From assembly GCF_034355335.1 (NCBI RefSeq), contig NZ_CP136422.1, positions 201,001-265,000 on the forward strand: DNA of 64,000 nucleotides, in the 5' to 3' direction. A model generated the notes under the pieces. That model searched no databases, was not told the DNA's origin, and saw nothing but the letters and a program-made list of their open reading frames with translations. Origin of the DNA: Blautia coccoides (GTDB lineage Bacteria; Bacillota; Clostridia; Lachnospirales; Lachnospiraceae). Position numbers and translations under genes: made by a program. Shown one piece after another: positions 44,262 through 53,105 of this stretch (position 1 is its first letter; the number at the start of each line of letters is the position of its first letter).

Positions 44262-45503
44262 ATGGCAAAATCAAGAAAGGATAATAAAGGGAGGGTTTTA
44301 AGAAAAGGCGAAACCCAACGCAGTTGCGATGGCAAATATGTTTATACCTATACCGATCCGGAAGGGAAACGCCGGAGCATATACTCTAAGGACATTATGG
44401 AGCTGCGTGAGAGGGAAGAAAAGCTGATTAAAGACCAGTTAGACGGATTGGATACCTATGTAGCTGGCAGTGCAACGGTCAATTTTGTATTTGACAGGTA
44501 TATATCTACAAAGTCGGAACTCAGGGGAACAACCATGAGGAACTACAAATATATGTATGACCGTTTTATCAGGAAAGGGTTTGGGAAGAAGAAAATTGCA
44601 GCGATAAAATTTTCTGATGTGCTTCAATTCTACCAGCATTTACTGAAAGATAAGGAAATGCAGATTAACACATTAGAAACAATTCATACGGTGCTTCACC
44701 CAACATTCCAGTTGGCAGTGCGGGATGATATTATCCGTAACAATCCGAGTGACGGGGTTATGGCGCAGATAAAAAAACAGCCGGGTAGAAATCATGGCGT
44801 AAGACACGCTTTAACTCTGGAACAGCAGAGAGCTTTTATAAACTATATAGAAAACAATCCTACATATTACCGCTGGACATCTTTGTTTAAGTTCTTGTTA
44901 GGGACGGGGTGCAGGATTGGGGAAGCAATCGGGATAAGGTGGGAAGATGTAAATTTTGAAAAACGTATAATCAGCATCAACCACAGTTTGGTTTATTACA
45001 GCAGGGAATTTAAGGAACACCCGATGTGTACATTTTCTATATCACTCCCAAAGACAGAAGCGGGTATACGATTTATTCCGATGATGGATGCGGTCTATGA
45101 TGCACTCCGGGCGGAGCTTGCAGACCAGCAGGAAAATGGATTCAATGAAACGGAGATTGATGGGATGAAAGGTTTTATCTTTATGAACCGTTTTGGATAC
45201 GTCCACAATCCGCAGTCTATCAACCGGGCAATTAAGCGTATATACGAATCGTACAATGCAGAAGAAGTGGTTAATGCTTCCAAGCAACACCGGGAGCCTG
45301 TGCTAATACCACATTTCTCATGTCATCATTTGAGGCATACCTTTTGTTCGAGGTTTTGCGAGAATGAAACAAATTTAAAGGTGATCCAGTCCATTATGGG
45401 ACACGCTAATATTGAAACCACAATGGACATTTATGCAGAAGTCACCGATGCAAAGAAACAGGAAGCGATTGAAAATTTAGCACACAAATTGGATGTATTT
45501 TAG
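44262..45503 (+). CDS. int: Tyrosine recombinase integrase, Tn916 family
   Basis: A 413-aa site-specific recombinase. An N-terminal arm-binding domain (about 1-60), core-binding SAM-like domain (about 72-165) and catalytic domain are present. The catalytic residues appear as Arg218 (TGCRIGE), Lys264 (SLPKTEAG), His355 and Arg358 (HHLRHTF), His381 (GHANIETT) and the nucleophile Tyr391 (MDIYAEV). All are intact, so excision and integration are possible. Three TACGACAA repeats follow within 70 bp. Confidence 0.95.
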   Translation: MAKSRKDNKGRVLRKGETQRSCDGKYVYTYTDPEGKRRSIYSKDIMELREREEKLIKDQLDGLDTYVAGSATVNFVFDRYISTKSELRGTTMRNYKYMYDRFIRKGFGKKKIAAIKFSDVLQFYQHLLKDKEMQINTLETIHTVLHPTFQLAVRDDIIRNNPSDGVMAQIKKQPGRNHGVRHALTLEQQRAFINYIENNPTYYRWTSLFKFLLGTGCRIGEAIGIRWEDVNFEKRIISINHSLVYYSREFKEHPMCTFSISLPKTEAGIRFIPMMDAVYDALRAELADQQENGFNETEIDGMKGFIFMNRFGYVHNPQSINRAIKRIYESYNAEEVVNASKQHREPVLIPHFSCHHLRHTFCSRFCENETNLKVIQSIMGHANIETTMDIYAEVTDAKKQEAIENLAHKLDVF

Positions 45504-45532
45504 GAAAGAGTCCGGCTAGGACTGACAGAGGG

Positions 45533-45570
45533 TACGACAACTTGTGCGCCATACGACAAGAGTACGACAA
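45533..45570. repeat. Three TACGACAA repeats, likely integrase arm sites
   Basis: TACGACAA occurs at 45533-45540, 45552-45559 and 45563-45570. Clustered direct repeats between int and the element end match the arm-type binding sites (DR) of Tn916-like integrases. They place the right attachment site between here and metG. Confidence 0.75.
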
Positions 45571-45685
45571 ATTCAAGAGTTTTAATCAATGAAACAGCGT
45601 TAAATTGCTGTGGTCGAAATACCGAAAAGCGGCTAAATAAAGGGAAATAAGCCATTTTAAATTAAACTGACTTAAAATCCCGACC

Positions 45686-46153
45686 ATGAAGTCACTGGAT
45701 GCGAAGAAGGGCGAGAACAAGACAGAAAAACCAGCTGAAAAAGCGGTTGTGACAGAGGGAAAAACAGCAGAAAAAATTGACTTTTCCAAGGTGAAGATCG
45801 AGCCGTTGTTTGAGGAAATGGTTGATTTTGAAACGTTTTCCAAGTCCGATTACCGTGCCGTAAAGATCAAAGCTTGTGAAGCAGTTCCCAAGAGCAAGAA
45901 GCTTCTGAAATTCATTCTGGATGACGGGACAGATACGGAACGCGTGATCTTAAGCGGAATCCATGAGTATTATGAACCGGAAGATCTGATCGGAAAAACA
46001 GCCATCGCCATTGTAAATCTGCCCCCCAGAAAGATGATGGGCATTGATTCCTGCGGTATGCTGATCTCAGCAGTACACGAGGAAGACGGAAGAGAAGGGC
46101 TGAATCTGCTGATGGTGGATGACCGTATCCCGGCAGGTGCAAAATTATATTGA
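45686..46153 (+). pseudogene. metG: 3' fragment of metG (tRNA-binding domain), split by the ICE
   Basis: An open frame of 155 codons from the first ATG; in-frame bases back to the TGA at 45668 add a few more. The sequence from about residue 45 is the MetG C-terminal OB-fold tRNA-binding domain (ETFSKSDYRAVKIKACEAV, LSGIHEYYEPEDLIG, LPPRKMMGIDSCGMLIS). The catalytic domain is missing and the ICE lies directly upstream. No ribosome site precedes the ATG. It is either a remnant or a stand-alone tRNA-binding polypeptide. Confidence 0.82.
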
Positions 46154-46187
46154 TCGCATCAGGAAACGGATTTATATGACGAATAGA

Positions 46188-46233
46188 AACAGCACAGAGA
46201 ATGAGAGGATCATTGCTGTGCTGTTTTCTTTTG
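46188..46233 (+). terminator. Terminator of metG
   Basis: AACAGCACAG and CTGTGCTGTT form a perfect 10-bp stem, followed by TTCTTTT. It is the original 3' end of the host metG gene. Confidence 0.85.
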
Positions 46234-46318
46234 GTTATTTGAGTTGAATTTTTAAAGTCCATGGGCTACAATTATTAGGTAAAATAGGGAAGTGATCCAA
46301 AAGAACCGGGGAAGACAG

Positions 46319-48172
46319 ATGAAAATAGGAGAAAAGTTTAAAGGTTTACGCATAGGCCAGAAGATATTTTTGTCAAATGTGATATTATTTGTGATTCCAT
46401 GTGTGGTTCTCTCTGTCGTATTGTTTGGTTTCATAAAGAAAGAGGCCGGGGAAGAGCTGGACCATTCTGAACTGATGATTCTGAATCAAATAGATGAAAG
46501 CTATGAGAAGATGTTCCGTGAGATTGTTTCGTACTCCTCCTATTTCTATCTAAATGCGGATATAAACAAGATGCTTTCTAAAAAGGAGTATGACAGTGAA
46601 TATGATGCCATGCAGGCAGAAAAGAAGATAAAAGAGTATTTTGTCAGCAGCCGCACCATTTACAGTAATATGGAGTACGGGATGAGGCTCATGGGGAGTA
46701 ACGGATATAACTATACTTCCCTGAATGAGGAGCAGACCACCTGCAAATATCCGGAACTGGACAAGCTGGAACAAGAGCCGTGGTTTGACAGCCTGGAGGA
46801 GAGCGGTAATAAAATTCAATACATACCCTGGTATCTCAGCAAGGAACTGCAAAAGACAGACGGGGATACATCTGTCCATGGATTCCGTTACATAAAAAAT
46901 CTGAACAGCGGCAGATATGTGGGCCTCATGGACATAATCATTGAGCAGGAAAAGCTGAAGTCGCTGATGCTGAATGCCACGCATGAAAATCGGGAAAAGG
47001 TAGTTATGCTTGATGAAACGGGAAGGATAATCACAGGGACAGACGAGAGTATCAAAGAAAATACCAGGTTGGACAGGAATATCGTGGACCATCTAAGCAG
47101 TGGTGAGGAGGGGGTGTTCCAGGAGAAGATCAGCGGCGCCCTGCGACGTATCTACTTTGTGACCAACAAAACAACCGGGTGGAAGATCATCAGATATAGT
47201 GAAGCTGCCAAATCCATCTGGGCAAATAACAGGACGTTTCTTATATTTTTTGGGATTTCCATTGCATATCTGGGACTGGCACTGATCATGTCAGCGTTTA
47301 ATGCGAAATTTATAAGTAAGCCGCTTACAGAGTTAAAAAAGGATATCCATACCATCTATAAGGGAGACCTCAGTGTAAGGACACAGGTAGGCCCCATGGA
47401 TGAGTTTGGCGAGCTGAATCTGCAGTTTAATAAGATGATCTCCAGGATCCAGGATCTGATCGATAAGCTGGAGCAAAAGGAGGAGGAAAAGCGGACGCTG
47501 GAGATGAAGGCGCTGCAGGAACAGATCAAGCCTCATTTTTTGTTTAATACACTTGCGTCCATACGGTTTTTGATCGAGATGGATATGAATGAGAAAGCGC
47601 AGAAGTCATTACTTGCACTAGCCGGTTTATTAAAGGGAACATACTCCGATTACCGTAAATTGATTCCTGTGAAGGAAGAGATCGAGTCAGTGGAAAAGTA
47701 TCTGATCTTGATGGATAACCGCTACCAGGATACGTTTGACTGGCAGATCAGGATGGATGAAGCCATTCAAAATTGCCAGATTCCAAGAATCTCTGTACAG
47801 CCGTTAGTGGAAAACTGCATTTTGCACGGGTTTAACGGGAAGGAAGGTGCAGGTCATATTATCATAGAGGGATGCAGAGAGGGAAATACGGCGGTTATCT
47901 GTGTTTCAGATGATGGTTCCGGAGAAAATCTAGAGAAGATACGGGAATTGATCGAAAATCCAATGGTGGAGGAGTCCGGCAAGTTCAGCAGTATTGGCGT
48001 ACAAAATGTACAGAAGCGTCTGGTGCTTTATTTTGGAACTGCCTATGGCCTGTCGGCCTATAAAAATGGGAAGGATGGTATCAGCATAGAGATAAGGATA
48101 CCGTTCAGCTATGAGGCGAAAGAACGGAGCGGTAATATGGAGGAAAAAGATGCGGATCATTATAGTGGATGA
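46319..48172 (+). CDS. YesM-type sensor histidine kinase
   Basis: A 617-aa membrane kinase. Membrane helices are at about 15-38 and 305-327 with an extracellular sensor between them; a HAMP domain (about 332-385) follows, then a His_kinase domain with QIKPHFLFNTLAS (His406) and a GHKL ATPase (SVQPLVENCILHG, DDGSG). ATG 46319 after GGGGAAG is preferred to GTG 46292. It overlaps the response regulator by 23 bp. This class usually senses carbohydrates and controls adjacent ABC importers. Confidence 0.9.
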   Translation: MKIGEKFKGLRIGQKIFLSNVILFVIPCVVLSVVLFGFIKKEAGEELDHSELMILNQIDESYEKMFREIVSYSSYFYLNADINKMLSKKEYDSEYDAMQAEKKIKEYFVSSRTIYSNMEYGMRLMGSNGYNYTSLNEEQTTCKYPELDKLEQEPWFDSLEESGNKIQYIPWYLSKELQKTDGDTSVHGFRYIKNLNSGRYVGLMDIIIEQEKLKSLMLNATHENREKVVMLDETGRIITGTDESIKENTRLDRNIVDHLSSGEEGVFQEKISGALRRIYFVTNKTTGWKIIRYSEAAKSIWANNRTFLIFFGISIAYLGLALIMSAFNAKFISKPLTELKKDIHTIYKGDLSVRTQVGPMDEFGELNLQFNKMISRIQDLIDKLEQKEEEKRTLEMKALQEQIKPHFLFNTLASIRFLIEMDMNEKAQKSLLALAGLLKGTYSDYRKLIPVKEEIESVEKYLILMDNRYQDTFDWQIRMDEAIQNCQIPRISVQPLVENCILHGFNGKEGAGHIIIEGCREGNTAVICVSDDGSGENLEKIRELIENPMVEESGKFSSIGVQNVQKRLVLYFGTAYGLSAYKNGKDGISIEIRIPFSYEAKERSGNMEEKDADHYSG

Positions 48173-49706
48173 TGAAGGGATCACACGGCAGTGGTTGAAA
48201 AAGAAAATAGAGGAGGCCGGGGAAGAGTATCAGGTTGTGGGGATGTTCAGTGATGGAAAGCAGGCTTTAGAATACTGCCAACAGGAAAACATTCATGTGA
48301 TCTTTACCGATATTATGATGCCGGTGATGGATGGCCTGGAACTGTTGGCTGCTGTTAAGGATCTGCCTCTGAATGTTTATAAGATCATTCTCAGCGCTTA
48401 TGATGAGTTCCATTATGCCAGGGAAGCCATGCGGCTGGGTGCCAACGAATTTATACTGAAACCTGAGATAACAAAGGAAAAGGTAAAAGAAATACTCTGC
48501 GAAGCAGAACAATTTGTCAGGAAACAGGAACAGGAAAATCCCAGGCAGTGGCAGGAGGATATCTTTGCCCTGTGGTTTCATGAACTGCTGGAAGGAAAAA
48601 ATGAGGCGGATGAGGCATTAACGACAGAGTTTTTCCATGTAAATAAGATTCCGTTGAAGAGGGAGGGCCTGGTCCTTGCAGTCATTTCCCATTCAGATGA
48701 TGCGGAAGATGAACGGATGACGGAGATCATAAGCATTTTTCTCATGGAACAGCAGGTTACGGGATATTGTATTTCGGGAGGCCAGGGAAAGTATATATTG
48801 ATATACAATCAGGATATCAGGAATACGAGGGAGATTTTTTTGGGAAAGCTGGCTGAAGTTATTGCAAGACATTTGGGATCCGGCTGTTTTGTGGGGGCCA
48901 GCATGGTAAAAAAGGGGTATGGTGCGCTGAAGGATCTATACCGTCAGGCTTTTGTGGCATGGAACAATAAATATTTTTTTGACAGTACGGGGGTTCAGCT
49001 ATATGACCAGATGACGATTACCCAGAATAAGGATAAATGGTATTACAGTGATGAGATAAAAGAGATCACCCGTTTTTTAGATGCAGGGGAGCTGGACAAA
49101 GCCATGGAGAGAACCGGGGCCTTTTTTCGGGAGGCTGAAAGCAGAGACTTTATCTCCCAAAATTATCTGAAGGCTTTAGGGATGGAGCTGCTTTCTGTTT
49201 ATATAAACAAGGTACAGGGGTATGAGTTGTCGGACCGTGAGATAGCATGTGTGGAACAGGTGCGGGTGAATATGGGGGAGACTTACGCAAAATTTACTTT
49301 GTTAAGCCGGGATATTCTCCATTTCCAGAAAGAACTGACAGATATTATCCGAAAGAAAACACAGCAGGGGACGTATTCCGCAGCAGTACAAAAGATAATG
49401 GACTATGTGGATATGAATTATCCCGAAAGGATCTCTCTGGAAGAAATATCCCGGGAGGTACACTTGAACCGCACCTATGTTTCCGTTGTCTTCAAGAAGG
49501 AGACCGGAAAAAAATTAAGCGATCATATCCTGGATGTGAGACTGAAAGCTTCCCTTGGCCTTCTGCAGGATGGAACGGAATCCGTCCAGTGTATTGCAAA
49601 ACAATGCGGATTTTTTGATACCTCGCATTTTAACCGTGCCTTCAAGGAGAGATATGAGATGACACCCCTGGAATACCGGAAATTGAATCTAAAGAGGATA
49701 CAATAA
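48150..49706 (+). CDS. YesN-type response regulator with AraC output domain
   Basis: A 519-aa regulator: receiver domain (1-120) with Asp54 in IFTDIMMPVMDG and acidic pair Asp7/Asp8; a middle region of about 280 residues; and a C-terminal AraC domain (about 415-519, ISLEEISREVHLNRTYVSVVF and the second HTH). ATG 48150 follows GGAGG. It probably activates the sugar importer, sulfatase and maturase genes that follow. Confidence 0.92.
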   Translation: MRIIIVDDEGITRQWLKKKIEEAGEEYQVVGMFSDGKQALEYCQQENIHVIFTDIMMPVMDGLELLAAVKDLPLNVYKIILSAYDEFHYAREAMRLGANEFILKPEITKEKVKEILCEAEQFVRKQEQENPRQWQEDIFALWFHELLEGKNEADEALTTEFFHVNKIPLKREGLVLAVISHSDDAEDERMTEIISIFLMEQQVTGYCISGGQGKYILIYNQDIRNTREIFLGKLAEVIARHLGSGCFVGASMVKKGYGALKDLYRQAFVAWNNKYFFDSTGVQLYDQMTITQNKDKWYYSDEIKEITRFLDAGELDKAMERTGAFFREAESRDFISQNYLKALGMELLSVYINKVQGYELSDREIACVEQVRVNMGETYAKFTLLSRDILHFQKELTDIIRKKTQQGTYSAAVQKIMDYVDMNYPERISLEEISREVHLNRTYVSVVFKKETGKKLSDHILDVRLKASLGLLQDGTESVQCIAKQCGFFDTSHFNRAFKERYEMTPLEYRKLNLKRIQ

Positions 49707-49774
49707 ATGTAAATATCATCCTGTTTTCCATAAACAGATGAGCAGAACCCGGCGTGATTGGAAGGAACAACAAA

Positions 49775-49828
49775 ACAGAATGCAATTATATCTAAATCTG
49801 AGATATAGTTTTTGCATCCTGTTTTTTT
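49775..49828 (+). terminator. Terminator after the two-component genes
   Basis: ACAGAATGCAATTATATCT pairs with AGATATAGTTTTTGCATCCTGT (7-base loop AAATCTG, one small bulge), then seven or eight T. It separates regulator genes from the importer. The inner TATATCT/AGATATA palindrome (49787-49807) could also be a protein site. Confidence 0.8.
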
Positions 49829-49888
49829 TATACTAATGTCATACAAGATAAATGGTAAATACATTCAAAATGAATGGAGGAGAAAGGC

Positions 49889-51217
49889 ATGAAGAGAAAA
49901 TTAGCGTTAATGTGTGCTGTATTGGTGGGGGTGTCAACCATACTGGGAACCACAGGGTGCGGCAGCTCGGGCAAGGACGGGGATAACAGCAAGGCGGCGT
50001 CAGGCAAGGCCGGTGATGAAACAGCTTCCGGCAGTGAGGAGAAAGCAAAGATCGTGTTCTTAAGAACAGGAACAGACAATGAAAAAAAGGTATACTGGCA
50101 GGAAATGATCGAAGGATTCGAGAAAGAATATCCGGGCATCGAGGTAGAGTATCAGGAAAGCCCTGCCGGTGATGATTTTGAGACGAAGTTAAACACCGGG
50201 TTTGCATCAGGAACAGCGCCGGATGTCATTAACTTCACCATGGCTTCCATGGGGACCAGGATCCCTCTCGGACAGTATGCGCCCTTAGATGAGTATATGG
50301 AAGGATGGGACGGAAAAGAGGATTTCCTGGAAAGTACAATGGTATCCGGGCAGATGGGCGGAAAACAGTACGGTATCCCCGTTTTGCCTGACCCGCGTAT
50401 CATCATCTACAACAAGGAGATGTTCGAGGAGGCAGGACTTGACCCCAACAGCCCGCCGACCACCTGGGATGAGCTTCTGGAAGCACATAAAAAGCTTGTG
50501 AAAAAAGACGGCGATACGGTAGTGCAGACCGGTTTCGGACTGCCTACATCAGGAAGCACTATGCAGCACTTCTTTTCCGCATTTATAGAGCAGAACGGAG
50601 TGAAGAATCTTGTGGATGAGGAGACCAATGAGATTTTATGCAACGCGCCGGAGGCAGTGGAAGCGGCAGAGTTCATGAAACAGATCAAGGATGAAGGCAT
50701 AATTTCATGGGACAGCAGTAATGCAGACCAGAATCCGTTCCAGACCGGACTTGCCGCCATTACCATGGGTGCTGATACTGATTTTAAGAAATGGAGCGAC
50801 AGCGGATTAGAAGGCAAGATCGCTATGGCACCGCCTCTGAAAGAGACAAAACAGGCAGCGTTCTGCGGCGTCAGTTTTATGTTTATGAGCAGCGAAACCG
50901 CACATCCGGAAGAGTCCTGGAAATTCATTGAATACATTTCCAGGCCGGAAAATATGTGGAAACGCTATGAAGAATTTGGCGCAACACCAGTGAGAGAATC
51001 CCTGCGTGACCGCTTTATCGAGGCCAATCCGGAAGTGAATCCCGTGATTTTTGAAACAGTAGCCTGCGGTACCGGTTCACCCAAGGTTCCCTATGCCAAC
51101 TCTGTTTATAACATTATCAACCAGGCCATGGAGGAGATCATGTATGATGTGAGCACGCCGCAGAAAGCGTTGGATGATGCGGCTGCAAAGATTCAGGAAG
51201 AAATAGATAATCAATAA
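49889..51217 (+). CDS. Sugar ABC transporter substrate-binding lipoprotein
   Basis: A 442-aa extracytoplasmic solute-binding protein of the CUT1 carbohydrate family. The signal peptide ends in a lipobox at TTGC (Cys24), followed by a Gly/Ser-rich linker. ATG 49889 after GGAGGAGAAAGGC is preferred to an in-frame ATG at 49874. It is first in the importer operon; the substrate is probably a (sulfated) glycan fragment, judged from the sulfatase downstream. Confidence 0.9.
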   Translation: MKRKLALMCAVLVGVSTILGTTGCGSSGKDGDNSKAASGKAGDETASGSEEKAKIVFLRTGTDNEKKVYWQEMIEGFEKEYPGIEVEYQESPAGDDFETKLNTGFASGTAPDVINFTMASMGTRIPLGQYAPLDEYMEGWDGKEDFLESTMVSGQMGGKQYGIPVLPDPRIIIYNKEMFEEAGLDPNSPPTTWDELLEAHKKLVKKDGDTVVQTGFGLPTSGSTMQHFFSAFIEQNGVKNLVDEETNEILCNAPEAVEAAEFMKQIKDEGIISWDSSNADQNPFQTGLAAITMGADTDFKKWSDSGLEGKIAMAPPLKETKQAAFCGVSFMFMSSETAHPEESWKFIEYISRPENMWKRYEEFGATPVRESLRDRFIEANPEVNPVIFETVACGTGSPKVPYANSVYNIINQAMEEIMYDVSTPQKALDDAAAKIQEEIDNQ

Positions 51218-51233
51218 TAAGTAATAAGGAAGT

Positions 51234-51287
51234 GCCGGAGAATACAGTGACGGAAACTGATTCTATTGTGTTCTTCGGCCCTTTTTG
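51234..51287 (+). terminator. Hairpin with T tract after the binding-protein gene
   Basis: GCCGGAGAA and TTCTTCGGC form the base of a long stem, followed by CCTTTTTGA. Such hairpins between the binding protein and permease genes usually raise the level of binding protein relative to permease. Confidence 0.78.
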
Positions 51288-51315
51288 ACTTATTTTTAGG
51301 AATGGAGGAAGGAAA

Positions 51316-52218
51316 ATGGCAGGCGCGGCAGCGAAAAAGAGGAAGAAAAGCAGGTATGATACCTGTGCCTATATTATGATTTTTCCAGCATACTTTGTAT
51401 TTACGGTCTTTATATTGATACCCATAGGTTTTGTGCTTTTTTACAGTGTGACGGACTTTAACTTATACAGCTCCCCCAACATTGTGGGACTGAAGAATTA
51501 TATCAATTTGTTAAAAGATTCGGATTTTTTGATCTCAGTGAAGAATACCTTGGCGTATACGGTTTTGACTTTGTTTTCCCAGTTGGCGCTGGGACTTCTG
51601 ATGGCAGTGATGCTATATAGAAAGTCAAAGCTGATTCCTGCGTTTCGGACAGCCTTCTATTTGCCGAATGTCATGTCAATGGTTTGTATGTCAATGGTCT
51701 GGCTCTGGATCTATGACCCCACCTATGGATTGCTGAATTCTATTTTAAAATTATTCGGGGCCTCCACCAGACAATGGCTCCAGGACCCCAAAATGGCCAT
51801 GGGCTGTATCATTATCATGAGTATATGGAAGGGCTGCGGGTATTCCATGGTCATCTTCCTGTCGGGACTGACTTCTATACCGGATTCCTTATATGAAGCC
51901 GCGTCTCTGGACGGGGCAAACGGGATCAAAAAGTTTCTTCACATTACCTGGCCCTTGTTAAAGCCCACCACATTCTTTCTGCTGGTTACCGGGATCATGA
52001 ACAGCTTCTCCGTATTTGAGCAGATAAACCTGATGACAAACGGAGGACCGCTGAATAAGACCACCACCATTGTTCATCAGATATACCGGCGCGGCTTCCT
52101 TGAATTTAAGATGGGCTATGCCAGTGCTATTTCTGTAGTTTTACTGCTGTTTTCGCTGTTGATCACAATAGGCGTGTTTAAGTTCGGCGGCAGTGGTCAG
52201 GATATTGATGTTTCATAA
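51316..52218 (+). CDS. Sugar ABC permease, MalF/UgpA type
   Basis: A 300-aa permease with six membrane helices. The EAA loop that docks the ATPase reads EAASLDGANGIKKFLHITWP (near 195-214). The N-terminus is basic (AAAKKRKKSRYD). GGAGGAAGG precedes the ATG. It pairs with the next permease. No ATPase gene is nearby, so a shared MsmK/UgpC-type ATPase elsewhere is expected. Confidence 0.92.
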   Translation: MAGAAAKKRKKSRYDTCAYIMIFPAYFVFTVFILIPIGFVLFYSVTDFNLYSSPNIVGLKNYINLLKDSDFLISVKNTLAYTVLTLFSQLALGLLMAVMLYRKSKLIPAFRTAFYLPNVMSMVCMSMVWLWIYDPTYGLLNSILKLFGASTRQWLQDPKMAMGCIIIMSIWKGCGYSMVIFLSGLTSIPDSLYEAASLDGANGIKKFLHITWPLLKPTTFFLLVTGIMNSFSVFEQINLMTNGGPLNKTTTIVHQIYRRGFLEFKMGYASAISVVLLLFSLLITIGVFKFGGSGQDIDVS

Positions 52219-52229
52219 GGAGGAGCGCT

Positions 52230-53093
52230 ATGAGAAAACAGAAATATGGCCATAAGATATGGATCCTATGTATGACATTAGCAACGCTGGTCATGATAAC
52301 ACCCATCATCATGATGGTCACAACATCATTTAAGACAATGGAAGAGATCAAGTCTCCGGTCTTTCACCTGCTTCCGGAAAAGTTTTCTTTTGTGAACTAT
52401 ATAGATGCACTTAACGGCGCGAACTGGGTGATCTACTTCAGAAATTCGGTCTTCATAACCCTGGCGGCGGTATTGTTTTCCATACTGTTTAACTCCATTT
52501 CCGGCTTTGCTTTTGCCAGGCTTAAGTTTAAAGGCTCAAAGGTCCTGTTTATGTTCATCCTCATCGGACTGATGATGCCGCCCCAGGTTACCATGCTTCC
52601 CACCTTCCTGATCATGGCAAAATTTCCTCTGGCAGGGGGAAATGATCTTTTGGGTGCGGGGGGCACCGGACTGATCAATTCTTTTGCGGGACTGATCATT
52701 CCCCTGGTCTCCGGATCTTATGGTATATTCCTGTGTAAGCAGTTCTATGAGAATTTCCCCAAGTCTCTTGACGAGGCAGCGGAAATAGATGGATGTAATA
52801 AATGGCGTACCTATTTTACCATCTATCTGCCAAACTCCAAAGCCATCATTGCAACTCTGGGCCTGACCAAAAGTGTGGCTGTATGGAATGACTATATGTG
52901 GCCGCTGATCATGACGAACTCAGACGGAATGAAAACAGTGCAGCTGGCGCTTACAATGTTCAAGAGTGACGGGTACATACTCTGGAACCAGTTGATGGCA
53001 GCGTCTGTTATCGTAGTGATACCTATGGTGATCATCTTCCTGTGTGCCCAGAAATATTTCGTGCAGGGGATTGTGACTTCGGGATTAAAGTAA
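52230..53093 (+). CDS. Sugar ABC permease, MalG/UgpE type
   Basis: A 287-aa permease with six membrane helices and the EAA loop DEAAEIDGCNKWRTYFTIYLP (first 20 residues are the diagnostic part). It starts 11 bp after its partner with an AAGGAGG site. The sulfatase gene follows after 12 bp, so importer and sulfatase are co-transcribed. Confidence 0.92.
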   Translation: MRKQKYGHKIWILCMTLATLVMITPIIMMVTTSFKTMEEIKSPVFHLLPEKFSFVNYIDALNGANWVIYFRNSVFITLAAVLFSILFNSISGFAFARLKFKGSKVLFMFILIGLMMPPQVTMLPTFLIMAKFPLAGGNDLLGAGGTGLINSFAGLIIPLVSGSYGIFLCKQFYENFPKSLDEAAEIDGCNKWRTYFTIYLPNSKAIIATLGLTKSVAVWNDYMWPLIMTNSDGMKTVQLALTMFKSDGYILWNQLMAASVIVVIPMVIIFLCAQKYFVQGIVTSGLK

Positions 53094-53105
53094 AGGAGAA
53101 GGATC

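Larger units (their letters stand above)
1..45685. mobile_element. Integrative conjugative element, Tn1549/CTn2-like, right-hand part
   Basis: The contents define the element: a VirB4/VirD4/VirB6-type conjugation operon, MOBP-type relaxase with MobC, topoisomerase III, giant polyvalent proteins, TTRAP, and a terminal Tn916-like regulatory module ending in a tyrosine integrase. Gene order and families match the Tn1549/CTn2 group of Clostridia elements (established knowledge). The left end lies before the window. The right end is inferred to lie between the integrase-side repeats (45533-45570) and the metG fragment at 45686; the exact junction needs the left end for comparison. Two AT-rich cargo islands, a graspetide-like operon and an arsenic island, are inserted. 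No vanB or tet cargo is seen. Confidence 0.93.

Noticed and set aside
1..45685. vanB or tetracycline resistance cargo
   Set aside because: These are common in this ICE family, but no Van or Tet gene motifs were found; the cargo is arsenic genes and the graspetide-like operon.
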